A stretch of DNA of 52,370 nucleotides. Origin: JALOAP01 sp964632355. GTDB lineage: Bacteria > Chloroflexota > Dehalococcoidia > Tepidiformales > Tepidiformaceae. The notes below the pieces were generated by a model that was not told where the DNA came from, ran no database searches, and saw nothing but the letters and a program-made list of their open reading frames with translations. The stretch lies in contig CAZWBW010000007.1 of assembly GCA_964632355.1 (NCBI GenBank), positions 1 to 52,370 of the forward strand. The letters run 5' to 3'. Below are positions 42,210 to 50,302 of the stretch, piece by piece. Both the position numbers and the translations under genes were made by a program. Position 1 is the stretch's first letter; each line of letters starts with the position of its first letter.

Positions 42210-42434
42210 ATGGTGACGATTCGTATTGACAACCGGGGCCTCCAACCGCCTGAGCCAATGCTTCGCATCCTCGAAGCGATCGAGTCCATCGAAAACGGCG
42301 ACCGTGTCGTTGCTGTGATGGACCGCGAGCCGCTCCTGCTCTATCCCGAGCTCGAACGGCGCGGATTCGCCTGGACCTTCGAAGACGGTGAGGACGGTGC
42401 GTACCTCCTGACGATCCAGCGGGCGGAGTCGTAA
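42210..42434 (+). CDS. DUF2249 domain protein
   Basis: 74 residues; ATG at 42210, chosen because MVTIRIDNRGLQPPEPMLRI is the usual start of the domain (the open frame extends 16 codons further). DREPLLLYPELERRG and the following beta-strand close the SirA-like fold. DUF2249 proteins occur beside genes for nitric-oxide and low-oxygen metabolism; function unknown. Its stop and the next start share one base (TAATG), so the membrane protein downstream is coupled to it. Confidence 0.82.
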   Translation: MVTIRIDNRGLQPPEPMLRILEAIESIENGDRVVAVMDREPLLLYPELERRGFAWTFEDGEDGAYLLTIQRAES

Positions 42435-43753
42435 TGGCCATGCAGGTCGCCCCCACGCGAAGCCCGGCGCTCTCACTGATTGCGCCGTTCTTCCTGGTGG
42501 CGCCGCTCTCGCTGGCGCTGGCGGGTCTCCTGCTTGCCACCACGAACGACGCTGTCTTCGTAGCCATCAACGAACCCCGAACCGTTGCCATTACCCATGC
42601 CGCAGTCATCGGCTGGCTCACAACCGCCATCATGGGCGCCGTGTACCAGCTCGGGCCCGCGGTCCTCGGCGGCCGTCTCGTCTCCGAGCGGCTCGCTCGA
42701 ATCCAGTTCGTGGTCCACGTGATTGCGGTGCCCCTGTTCGTCTGGTCTCTCGCGGGCTGGCGCCTCCACTGGATGGGGGCTGCCGGATCGGCCGTCGTCC
42801 TCTCGTTCGTCCTGTTCCTGGTGAACGCCTTCCCGGCCGTCTGGGGAGCCCGGAGCGGCTGGACGCTCCCCCGCGCCTACCTTTCGGTCGCGCTCATCGC
42901 GGTCATTGGCGCGGCCGGGCTCGGTATCACCTTCGTCGGCGACCTCGAACATCTCTGGTTCCCCATCACGCTCGGCCGGCTTTCCGGCCACGCACACCTC
43001 GGGCTGGTGGGCTGGCTCGCCCTCGCCGTGATGGGCACCTCGTATCAGCTCGTGCCGATGTTCAACCTCATCACCCGGAAGGGCACCCGCGTCGGCTTTC
43101 CCGCCCTCGCATGGACTGCCGGCTCCGCCGCCATCTTCGCCATCGCGATGATGACCGACCCCGCTCCGGTCGTCCGCCTCGTGTTGGCCCTCGCGCTCGC
43201 CGCCGGCCCTGCGGCCTGGGGCCTCGATGTCCTGCGCATGCTTCGCTCCCGGGCGCGCCGCCAGCTCGACGTGCAGGGTCATGCGACGTTCAGTTCGCTG
43301 GCGTTCCTGTTCGGCGCCATCGTCGTCGGGCTGTTCGCCGCCATCGGGACGCCGTTCACCACCGACGGCGAGCCGGCACGCTGGCTGCTCGCCTACGCCG
43401 CGCTGGGGATCATTGGGTGGTTCGGCCTCACCCTCGTCGGCAACAGCTACAAGATCCTGTCGTTCCTTACCTGGTACCACCGGTACCGCCCGCGCATCGG
43501 GCGTGGGCCCGTCCCCGTTATCGCGGACATCTACAACGATCGCTGGGCGCATGCTGTCCTCGCGGCCCACGGCCTCGCTGCGGTGACCATTGCCGCCGGC
43601 GCCCTCACGGGGCAACTCGAAGTCGTTCGCGCAGGCGGCGCAGTGCTCGCGGTCGCCGGTCTCCTCCATGCGCTGACGCTCGGGCACATCGTCCTTGCGC
43701 CCCACTCCCCTCGCGTCACCGAGACGCCGTTTACCAGGGTGCCCGCGCAATGA
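42434..43753 (+). CDS. Heme-copper-oxidase subunit I-like 12-helix membrane protein
   Basis: 439 residues with about 12 hydrophobic helices. Three copies of one pattern appear: HAAVIGWLTTAIMGAVYQLG (from 55), HLGLVGWLALAVMGTSYQLV (from 188) and ALGIIGWFGLTLVGNSYKIL (from 322), 133 and 134 residues apart, as expected for three four-helix units. Conserved His candidates are 55, 95, 186, 188, 283, 373, 379, 412 and 418. Cytochrome oxidases and NO reductases have this pseudo-threefold plan, so heme binding is likely; I cannot say which active-site metals are kept. The DUF2249, MIP18 and Crp neighbours suggest a role with oxygen or nitrogen oxides. NnrS-like heme proteins are an alternative. Confidence 0.7.
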   Translation: MAMQVAPTRSPALSLIAPFFLVAPLSLALAGLLLATTNDAVFVAINEPRTVAITHAAVIGWLTTAIMGAVYQLGPAVLGGRLVSERLARIQFVVHVIAVPLFVWSLAGWRLHWMGAAGSAVVLSFVLFLVNAFPAVWGARSGWTLPRAYLSVALIAVIGAAGLGITFVGDLEHLWFPITLGRLSGHAHLGLVGWLALAVMGTSYQLVPMFNLITRKGTRVGFPALAWTAGSAAIFAIAMMTDPAPVVRLVLALALAAGPAAWGLDVLRMLRSRARRQLDVQGHATFSSLAFLFGAIVVGLFAAIGTPFTTDGEPARWLLAYAALGIIGWFGLTLVGNSYKILSFLTWYHRYRPRIGRGPVPVIADIYNDRWAHAVLAAHGLAAVTIAAGALTGQLEVVRAGGAVLAVAGLLHALTLGHIVLAPHSPRVTETPFTRVPAQ

Positions 43754-44058
43754 ACATCCGCCACATCGTCCACATTCTCCGGCACGTTCCCGACCCGGAA
43801 CTGGGCATCGACATCGTGACGCTCGGGCTGATCTACGGCATCGAAGCCGACGACGAACGCATCCGTGTTCGCCTCACCACCACCTCGCCCACCTGCCCGA
43901 TGGGCGGCGCCATCCTCGACATGGTCGAGCGCGCGCTGCAGTACAGCTATCCGGAGCACTCCGTCGAGCTCGAACTGGTCACCGAGCCGCCGTGGAACCC
44001 GGCGATGGCCGATCCCCAGGCGCTCGCCCGCCTCGGGCTGATTCGCGCCGCGCGCTAA
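43750..44058 (+). CDS. MIP18 (DUF59) family Fe-S assembly protein
   Basis: 102 residues; ATG overlaps the previous stop by four bases. VPDPELGIDIVTLGLIYGI and TTTSPTCPMGGAIL are the family motifs, with the conserved Cys in TCPMG, and it ends with PPWNPAMADPQALARLG. These proteins (SufT, PaaD) help mature Fe-S clusters. Coupling to the membrane protein suggests it serves a partner of that module. It converges with the Crp-family gene, overlapping by four bases. Confidence 0.9.
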   Translation: MNIRHIVHILRHVPDPELGIDIVTLGLIYGIEADDERIRVRLTTTSPTCPMGGAILDMVERALQYSYPEHSVELELVTEPPWNPAMADPQALARLGLIRAAR

Positions 44059-44738
44059 AGTAGCCGCCGAAGCGCGTCCATATCGCGGACCACGAATTCC
44101 TTCCGCCGAACCTCGATGATGCCCTCTTCTTCGAACACGTGGAGCGTTCGCGCGACCACCTCGCGGACGGTCCCGAGGAGCGCCGCGAGGTCGTGTTGGG
44201 TCATGTCGCGGGCGAACACCACACCGTCCTCGGTCTCGGTGCCCCGCTCCCGTGCCGTGAGGTACAGGTAGCGGGCCAGCCGGTTCTGGACGGTCTGGAG
44301 GCTGATCTGCTGGACTAACTCGGTGAACGCCCGCAGCCGCCGGCCGAAGTGTTGCAGCATCAGCCGCGCCACCCGCGGCTCTTCGTCGAGCAGCGCGTGC
44401 ACCGCCCGCGTCGGGAACACCACCACCTCCGCGGCATCGAGCGTTTCCACGCTCGCCGGGTTCGGCAGACCGTCGAACACCGGCACTTCCCCGAATGTTT
44501 CGCCCGGCCCGACGAGCCGCAGGATCTGCTCCCGCCCGTCGGCCCCGGTCCGGAAGATGCGGCCGCGGCCCTCCCGCATCAGGTAGAAGCCCTCGCACTT
44601 GTCGCCTTCCCGCAGGATCATCTCCCGCGGTTTGAACCGGCGAAGAACGAGTTGCTGCGCGAAGCGGCGTGCCTGCTCGTCGCTCAGCGGCGCGAAGTAC
44701 GGCACCTTGCGTACGTCATCGATGGATGGCCCCGGCAT
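44055..44738 (-). CDS. Crp/Fnr-family transcription regulator
   Basis: 227 residues; ATG at 44738 chosen because PYFAPLSDEQARRFAQQLV is the usual N-terminal part (the frame is open 26 codons further). The cyclic-nucleotide-binding beta-barrel has REGDKCEGFYLMREGRGRI and GPGETFGEVPVF; a long helix and the HTH follow (TQHDLAALLGTVREVVARTLHVFEEE). The Cys cluster of Fnr is absent, so it is not an Fe-S oxygen sensor; it could sense heme-bound gas, a nucleotide or nothing small. It probably regulates the convergent DUF2249-oxidase-like-MIP18 genes. Confidence 0.9.
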   Translation of the reverse strand: MPGPSIDDVRKVPYFAPLSDEQARRFAQQLVLRRFKPREMILREGDKCEGFYLMREGRGRIFRTGADGREQILRLVGPGETFGEVPVFDGLPNPASVETLDAAEVVVFPTRAVHALLDEEPRVARLMLQHFGRRLRAFTELVQQISLQTVQNRLARYLYLTARERGTETEDGVVFARDMTQHDLAALLGTVREVVARTLHVFEEEGIIEVRRKEFVVRDMDALRRLL

Positions 44739-44746
44739 GGCGCCAA

Positions 44747-44759
44747 GTATGGCGCATAC
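44747..44759. promoter_or_regulatory. Palindrome at the Crp-family gene start
   Basis: GTATG-GCG-CATAC (5-3-5) lies eight bases upstream of the regulator's ATG, in the spacer shared with the divergent LLM gene. No Shine-Dalgarno sequence is seen before that ATG. It is a candidate operator for autoregulation. Confidence 0.4.
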
Positions 44760-44827
44760 GTTCAATCCAGAGGTGCCGCTTCTGGACGCTGGCCCTAGAC
44801 TTCCCCCACCACACACGAGGTTCGTAC

Positions 44828-45727
44828 ATGCGATTCAGCTTCTGGCCCGGGCCCGGGAACAGCTGGGCCGATACCCTCGCGCTCGCCCAACACGCCGAGC
44901 GCACCGGCTGGGATGGCATCTGGTACGCAGACCACTTCATGCCCAACGCGCCGGACAACACCGGCCCCACCAGCGAGTGCTGGACGACCATCGCCGCACT
45001 CGCAGCCGTTGTGCCGCGCGTGCGAATCGGTCCGCTGGTCACCGGTAACACCTACAGGCACCCGGCCGTCCTCGCGAAGATGGCGGCGAACGTGGACCAC
45101 ATCAGCGGCGGTCGGCTCGTACTGGGGCTGGGCGCCGGATGGCAGGAGAACGAGCACGTCGCCTACGGGATTCCGTTCCACACCACTGGTGGCCGCCTCC
45201 GCCGGCTCGAAGAAGCCTGCGAGGTCATCACTCGCCTGTTCAAGAACGAACACTCCGACTTCGAAGGCAAGTACTACCAGCTCCGGAACGCACCGCTTTC
45301 GCCGAAACCGATTCAGCAGCCGATCCCGCTGCTCATTGGCGGCGGTGGCGAACAGATCACCCTCCGCATCGCCGCGCGCTACGCGCAGGAGTGGAACATC
45401 TGGGGCGACCCCGCGCTGCTTCGCCACAAGATGGCGATCCTCGACCGCTACTGCGAAGAGATCGGCCGCGACCCCCGCGAGATCCAGCGCTCGGCCATCG
45501 CTCTGCTCGCCCTCTCCGACGACCCCGCGTTCGTCGATCGCGTGCGCCTCAGCGGCCGTCCGGTGCTCGGCGGTACCGCCGACGAAGTGCGCGCCACCGT
45601 CCAGGAGTACATCGACGCGGGCGTGCACGAACTGGTCGTCCCCGACTTCACCATCGGGCGCACGGTCGATGCGAAACGAGAAGCGATGGACCGCTTCCGC
45701 GACGAGGTTATCGAGCGCTTCCGCTAG
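44828..45727 (+). CDS. LLM-class F420-dependent oxidoreductase
   Basis: 299 residues; ATG after GAGG. The luciferase-like TIM barrel shows GWDGIWYADHFMP, RVRIGPLVTGNTYRHPAVLAK, ISGGRLVLGLGAGWQENEHV and PLLIGGGGEQITLRIAARYA, typical of F420- rather than FMN-dependent members. It transfers hydride from F420H2 to an unknown substrate. It is divergent from the Crp-family gene, and its end faces the acyl-CoA dehydrogenase. Confidence 0.88.
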   Translation: MRFSFWPGPGNSWADTLALAQHAERTGWDGIWYADHFMPNAPDNTGPTSECWTTIAALAAVVPRVRIGPLVTGNTYRHPAVLAKMAANVDHISGGRLVLGLGAGWQENEHVAYGIPFHTTGGRLRRLEEACEVITRLFKNEHSDFEGKYYQLRNAPLSPKPIQQPIPLLIGGGGEQITLRIAARYAQEWNIWGDPALLRHKMAILDRYCEEIGRDPREIQRSAIALLALSDDPAFVDRVRLSGRPVLGGTADEVRATVQEYIDAGVHELVVPDFTIGRTVDAKREAMDRFRDEVIERFR

Positions 45728-45734
45728 CCGAACC

Positions 45735-45770
45735 GGTCATCAGCTCGCGCCGAGTGCGCGGCTGATGACC
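45735..45770 (+). terminator. Terminator hairpin overlapping the end of the convergent acyl-CoA dehydrogenase gene
   Basis: A perfect 10-bp stem GGTCATCAGC (45735-45744)/GCTGATGACC (45761-45770) starts eight bases after the LLM stop. It is followed on the plus strand by ATCTTCTG. It includes the last codons of the minus-strand gene. Confidence 0.6.
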
Positions 45771-46873
45771 ATCTTCTGCACGTCGCTCGTGCCTTCGTAG
45801 ATCTGGCAGATGCGCACGTCGCGGTAGATCCGCTCGACCGGGAAATCGGTCACATAGCCGTAGCCGCCGTGCACCTGGATCGCGTCCGAGCAGATCTGTT
45901 CCGCGGCTTCGGACGCGAACAGCTTCGCCATGCTGGCCTCTTTCAGGCAAGGCTGGCCTGCGTCCTTCATCCTTGCGGCGTGCAGGACGAGCTGGTGCGA
46001 TGCTTCGAGCCGCGTCGCCATGTCCGCCAGCCGGAATGCCACTGCCTGGTGCTGGATGATCGGCTTTCCGAACGTCTCGCGGTGCTGGGCGTACGAAACC
46101 GCCGCATCGAGCGCCGACCGCGCCATGCCCACCGCTTGCGCCGCAATACCGATGCGCCCCGCCTCCAGGTTCGAAAGCGCGATCTTGTACCCCTCACCCC
46201 GCGCGCCGAGCATCTGGTCCGGCTCGACGCGCGCCTCGTTGAACACAATCTGCGCAGTGTCTGAGCAGTGCTGGCCGAGCTTGTCTTCGATGCGCGTGAC
46301 CTCGTAGCCCGGGTTGTCGGTTTCGACGATGAAGCAGGCCATGCCGCGCTTCCCGAGTTCCGGGTCGGTTACGGCGAACACCAGCGCGTGCGTGGCGATC
46401 GACCCCGAGGTGATGAACTGCTTCGTCCCCGAGATCAAGAAGTGGTCACCCTTGTCGATAGCCCGGGTCTCGATGGCCGCCGCGTCCGAACCCGCCTGCG
46501 GTTCCGTCAGTGCGAACGCGCCGAGCGCCTTCCCCGCGGCCAGCGGCTTCAGGTAGCGCTCCTTCTGCTCATCGGTCCCGAACTTGAGGATGCCCGAGCA
46601 GACCAGCGAGTTGTTCACCGACATGATGGTCGAGACCGCCCCGTCGCCCGCCGCGATCTCTTCGAGCGCAAGCACGTACGAGACAAAGTCCGTCCCGGAG
46701 CCGCCCCACTCCTCCGGTACCGTCATGCCCATCAGGCCGAGCTCGCCCATCTCGGCAAGCAGGTCCAGCGGTGGCTTGTGTGTCTTGTCCCGCTCGGCGG
46801 CTGTCGGCGCCAGCCGCTCCTGGGCGAACCGCCGGGCCATGTCCCTGATCATGAGCTGTGCTTCGGTCAACAT
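45740..46873 (-). CDS. Acyl-CoA dehydrogenase (short-chain type)
   Basis: 377 residues from ATG at 46873 (MLTEAQLMIRDMARRFAQE, the usual start; upstream in-frame ATGs exist). FALTEPQAGSDAAAIETRA and the FAD loop are intact, with IQVHGGYGYVTDFPVERIYRD and YEGTSDVQKMVISRAL near the end; the Glu of YEGT is the catalytic base. It oxidises short or branched acyl-CoA with ETF as acceptor. It differs clearly from the ACAD10/11-like enzyme at 2111. It stands alone, divergent from tRNA-Arg. Confidence 0.93.
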   Translation of the reverse strand: MLTEAQLMIRDMARRFAQERLAPTAAERDKTHKPPLDLLAEMGELGLMGMTVPEEWGGSGTDFVSYVLALEEIAAGDGAVSTIMSVNNSLVCSGILKFGTDEQKERYLKPLAAGKALGAFALTEPQAGSDAAAIETRAIDKGDHFLISGTKQFITSGSIATHALVFAVTDPELGKRGMACFIVETDNPGYEVTRIEDKLGQHCSDTAQIVFNEARVEPDQMLGARGEGYKIALSNLEAGRIGIAAQAVGMARSALDAAVSYAQHRETFGKPIIQHQAVAFRLADMATRLEASHQLVLHAARMKDAGQPCLKEASMAKLFASEAAEQICSDAIQVHGGYGYVTDFPVERIYRDVRICQIYEGTSDVQKMVISRALGAS

Positions 46874-46961
46874 GTGCGAATCGTACTCCCGCATCGCCGT
46901 TCGCGCCCCTGCCGACAATACATAGACAAGGGCAGGGCTGCTCGATAGCCTTTGCTCAGGG

Positions 46962-47037
46962 GCCTCCGTAGCTCAGGGGATAGAGCATCCGCCTCCTAAG
47001 CGGGTGGCCGAAGGTTCGAATCCTTCCGGGGGCACCA
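46962..47037 (+). tRNA. tRNA-Arg (anticodon CCT)
   Basis: 76 bases including an encoded CCA. The acceptor stem GCCTCCG pairs with CGGGGGC (one T-G pair), the anticodon stem TCCGC/GCGGG encloses CTCCTAA with CCT at 46995-46997, and the T-arm has TTCGAAT. It reads AGG codons. Confidence 0.96.
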
Positions 47038-47138
47038 TCTCCGTTTGTTGTACCTCCCCCTTCCATTTCCGCACGTTCTCGCTCGTGCCTGCTATCGCTG
47101 GTACGCTTCGACCCGGACATCGTTCGGGAGCACCACCA

Positions 47139-48401
47139 GTGAAGTTGCATGAGTACCAGGCACGCGACCTTCTCGCTTCGCACGGCGTGCCCGTGCCGCG
47201 CGGCCGCGTGGCTTCCACCCCCGCCGAAGCTCGCGCTATCGCCGAAGAGCTCGGTGGCCGGGTCGTCGTCAAGGCCCAGATTCACGCCGGCGGCCGCGGC
47301 AAGGGCCGCCTCGTCGAGGCCAACGAAACGGCCGACATGTACCAGAAGCTCGTCTCCGACCCGGCCAACCATTCAGGCCAGGTGAAGGGCGAGCGCGTCG
47401 GCGGCGTGCGCCTCGCCGATACCGCCGAGGAGGCCGAGCAGGCCGCTGCCGCCATCCTTGGCAAGCACCTCGTCTCCATCCAGACCGGCCCCGAGGGCAA
47501 GCTCGTCAAGAACGTCCTCGTCGCCGAACAGACCGACGTCGAGAAGGAGTACTACCTCGCGATCATCATCGATGGCGCCGAGGCAGCTCCGCTGATCATG
47601 GCCTCCACCGAAGGCGGCCAGGAGATCGAAGTCGTCGCGGCGAACAACCCGGATGCCATCGTCAAGCTGCCCGTGAATCCCGCGGCCGGCTTCGAGCCCT
47701 ACGTCGCTCGCACGCTCGCCGCGCGCCTCGGGTTCACCGGCGACCAGGCGAACCAGTTCGCCACCCTGCTCGAAGGGCTCTACAACGCCTTCGTCGCCTC
47801 CGACGCGAGCCTCGTCGAGGTCAACCCGCTCGTCCTCACTACCGATGGGCGCGTCCTCGCCCTCGACGCCAAGGTGACGATCGACGACAACGCGCTCTTC
47901 CGCCAGAAGGAGCTCGAAGCCCTTCGCGACAAGGACGAAGAGGACCCGCTCGAGGTCATGGCCCAGGAACTCGGCGTGGCCAACTTCATCAAGCTCGATG
48001 GCAACATCGGCTGCGTCGTCAACGGCGCCGGCCTCGCCATGGCCACGATGGACACCATCAAGCTCGCGGGCGGCGAACCGGCCAACTTCCTCGATATCGG
48101 CACCGTCAACGACCCGCAGCGCGTCGTGAACGCCCTCAAGGTCATCCTCGAGGACCCGTCCGTAAAGGCGATCCTCGTGAATATCTTCGGCGGCATGGCG
48201 CGGGTCGACATCATCGCTGAGGGCGTCATTGAAGCCCACAAGCAGATGAAGATCGACGTGCCGATCGTTATGCGGCTCGTCGGCACCAACCTCGCCGAAG
48301 GCGAAAAACTCCTCGAGGAGTCCGGGATCCCGGTCATCCGCGCGAAGGAACTCGGCGAAGCCGCCGAGAAGGCAGTTGAGGCCGCCGGCAAGGCCGCCTG
48401 A
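47139..48401 (+). CDS. sucC: Succinyl-CoA ligase (ADP/GDP-forming) beta subunit
   Basis: 420 residues; GTG at 47139 preceded by GGGAG. ATP-grasp N-terminus KLHEYQARDLLASHGVPVP and VVKAQIHAGGRGKGR, then VEVNPLVLTTDGRVLALDAK, and in the CoA-ligase part FLDIGTVNDPQRVVNAL and ILVNIFGGMARVDIIAEGV. It is somewhat longer than the usual 390 residues. It makes ATP from succinyl-CoA in the citric acid cycle, together with SucD, but sucD is not downstream, which is unusual. A related malate-CoA ligase subunit is the alternative. Confidence 0.94.
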   Translation: MKLHEYQARDLLASHGVPVPRGRVASTPAEARAIAEELGGRVVVKAQIHAGGRGKGRLVEANETADMYQKLVSDPANHSGQVKGERVGGVRLADTAEEAEQAAAAILGKHLVSIQTGPEGKLVKNVLVAEQTDVEKEYYLAIIIDGAEAAPLIMASTEGGQEIEVVAANNPDAIVKLPVNPAAGFEPYVARTLAARLGFTGDQANQFATLLEGLYNAFVASDASLVEVNPLVLTTDGRVLALDAKVTIDDNALFRQKELEALRDKDEEDPLEVMAQELGVANFIKLDGNIGCVVNGAGLAMATMDTIKLAGGEPANFLDIGTVNDPQRVVNALKVILEDPSVKAILVNIFGGMARVDIIAEGVIEAHKQMKIDVPIVMRLVGTNLAEGEKLLEESGIPVIRAKELGEAAEKAVEAAGKAA

Positions 48402-48626
48402 CCTCTTCGCACCCAACCAACAGCACAGGAAGCGGCGGGTCAGCACCGACCCCCCCGGCATCGTGTGCGCGCCGGGTATCCCTCCCTTTCCGGGCCCTTC
48501 AGCCCCTTCGGCAGCTTTGAAAATCTCTCGCCGTTCCATAGCAACCCGCTGGAAACGCGGTTTCCGAGCGTGTAGGGTTCGGCCACGCACTATTCGTGCC
48601 GTATATGCAACACCGGAGCGTAGTCA

Positions 48627-50279
48627 ATGGGAGCGACCACCAACAGGCCAGCGTTGAGCGGCGAGTACGACGTCATCGTGGTGGGGGCCGGCGTCGCGGG
48701 CATGTACATGCTGCACCGCCTCAGGGGTATCGGCCTTCGCACTGTCGTCTTCGAAGCAGCTGATGGTGTCGGCGGAACCTGGTACTGGAACCGCTACCCC
48801 GGCGCACGCTGCGACGTCACAAGCGTCGAGTACTCCTTCAGCTTCTCGAAGGAACTCGAGCAGGAGTGGAACTGGTCCGAGCTCATGGCCTCGCAACCCG
48901 AGATCGAGGCCTACATGAACTACGTCGCGGACAAGTTCGACCTCCGCCGCGACATCGTCTTCTCTACGCGCGTCACCTCCGCCGCCTGGGACGAGTCCTC
49001 CGACACCTGGCGCATCGAAACCGACCAGGGCGACAGCGTCTCCGCACGCTTCTGTGTCATGGCCACGGGCTGCCTGTCTCAGCCGCTTCGGCCCGACATC
49101 CCGGGAATGGACGACTTCAAGGGCGTCTCGGTTCAGACGAGTCTTTGGCCGAAGGAAGGCGTGGAACTCGGAGGAAAACGCGTCGCCGTCATCGGCACCG
49201 GCTCGTCCGCGGTGCAGGCCATCCCCGAAATCGCCAAGGTGGCCTCCCAACTCATCGTCTTCCAGCGAACGCCCGCCTATACGTGGCCGGCCCAGAACCG
49301 CCCCATCACGCCCGAGGAGATGGCCGAGATCAAGGCCCACTACGACGAGCTCCGTGAACAGCAGCGGAACTCGCCGCTCGGTATCGTTGGCCGCTTCGGC
49401 GGTGCCCTCCTCGAGCCGCCGACCCAGAACATCCTCGACCTGACCGAAGAAGAGCGGCTGGCGGCGCTCGAAGAGTACGGCTTTGGCGTGACTCGTGTCT
49501 TCGCCGACGTGCCCACCAGCATGGAGGCGAACGAGATCGCTCGAAAGCTCTACGGCATGCACCTCCGCAAGATCGTCAAGGACCCGCGCAAGGCCGAGGC
49601 GCTCACGCCAACCGACTACCCGCTCGGCTGTAAGCGCCCGGTCATCGACTCCGGCTACTTCGAGACCTTCAACCTCCCCCACGTCGACATCGTCGACCTC
49701 CGGAGGGAACCCATCGCCGCCGTGACCGAGCGCGGCATCCGCACCTCCGAGAAGGAGTACGAGTTCGACGTCATCGTCTACGCCACGGGCTTCGACGCGA
49801 TGACTGGCGCGCTCCTGAAGATCGATCCGCGCGGCCGCCGCGGGCTCCCGCTCCACCAGAAGTGGGCGCATGGCCCGCGAAACTATCTCGGGCTGATGAC
49901 GGTTGGCTTCCCGAACATGTTCACGATCACCGGCCCCGGCAGCCCCTCGGTGCTGAGCAACATGCTCGTCTCCATCGAACAGCACGTCGACTGGATTACC
50001 GATTGCCTCGGCTACATGACGTCGAAAGGCCTCGTGACGATCGAGCCGACGCAGGAAGCCGAAGACGCCTGGGTCGACGAAGTGAACAACGTCGCGCAGG
50101 GCACGATGTACGTCGCCCCGAGCTGTAACTCCTGGTACCTCGGCGCGAACGTGCCCGGCAAGGTGCGCCAGTTCATGCCCTACATCGGCGGCCTCGACCG
50201 CTACCGGGAACGCTGCGACGAGGTAGCCGCCAACGGCTACGAAGGCTTCGAACTGCGCGGCTCTCCCGTGCTCGCCTGA
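48627..50279 (+). CDS. Flavin monooxygenase of the Baeyer-Villiger type with altered fingerprint
   Basis: 550 residues. Two Rossmann motifs, VVGAGVAGMYMLHRL (FAD) and VAVIGTGSSAVQAIP (NADPH), flank the fingerprint at 164-175, which reads FKGVSVQTSLWP; Baeyer-Villiger enzymes have His where Gln170 stands. GGTWYWNRYPGARCDV and YPLGCKRPVIDSGY with the catalytic Arg region match cyclohexanone and phenylacetone monooxygenases. It would insert oxygen into a ketone to form an ester. The next gene is an HSL-type esterase, a usual pairing for ketone breakdown. The Gln may reduce or change the activity. Confidence 0.88.
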   Translation: MGATTNRPALSGEYDVIVVGAGVAGMYMLHRLRGIGLRTVVFEAADGVGGTWYWNRYPGARCDVTSVEYSFSFSKELEQEWNWSELMASQPEIEAYMNYVADKFDLRRDIVFSTRVTSAAWDESSDTWRIETDQGDSVSARFCVMATGCLSQPLRPDIPGMDDFKGVSVQTSLWPKEGVELGGKRVAVIGTGSSAVQAIPEIAKVASQLIVFQRTPAYTWPAQNRPITPEEMAEIKAHYDELREQQRNSPLGIVGRFGGALLEPPTQNILDLTEEERLAALEEYGFGVTRVFADVPTSMEANEIARKLYGMHLRKIVKDPRKAEALTPTDYPLGCKRPVIDSGYFETFNLPHVDIVDLRREPIAAVTERGIRTSEKEYEFDVIVYATGFDAMTGALLKIDPRGRRGLPLHQKWAHGPRNYLGLMTVGFPNMFTITGPGSPSVLSNMLVSIEQHVDWITDCLGYMTSKGLVTIEPTQEAEDAWVDEVNNVAQGTMYVAPSCNSWYLGANVPGKVRQFMPYIGGLDRYRERCDEVAANGYEGFELRGSPVLA

Positions 50280-50302
50280 CCTGCCCATCGAAGGAGACTA
50301 CG

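Noticed and set aside
44055..44738. Possible Fnr-type oxygen sensor
   Set aside because: The N-terminal Cys cluster needed for the Fe-S centre is absent, so only the Crp/Fnr superfamily is supported.
47373..48590. 405-codon minus-strand frame opposite sucC, and a similar 554-codon frame opposite the monooxygenase
   Set aside because: Both lie exactly over genes with clear motifs and have Val/Asp/Gly-rich sequences typical of antisense frames.
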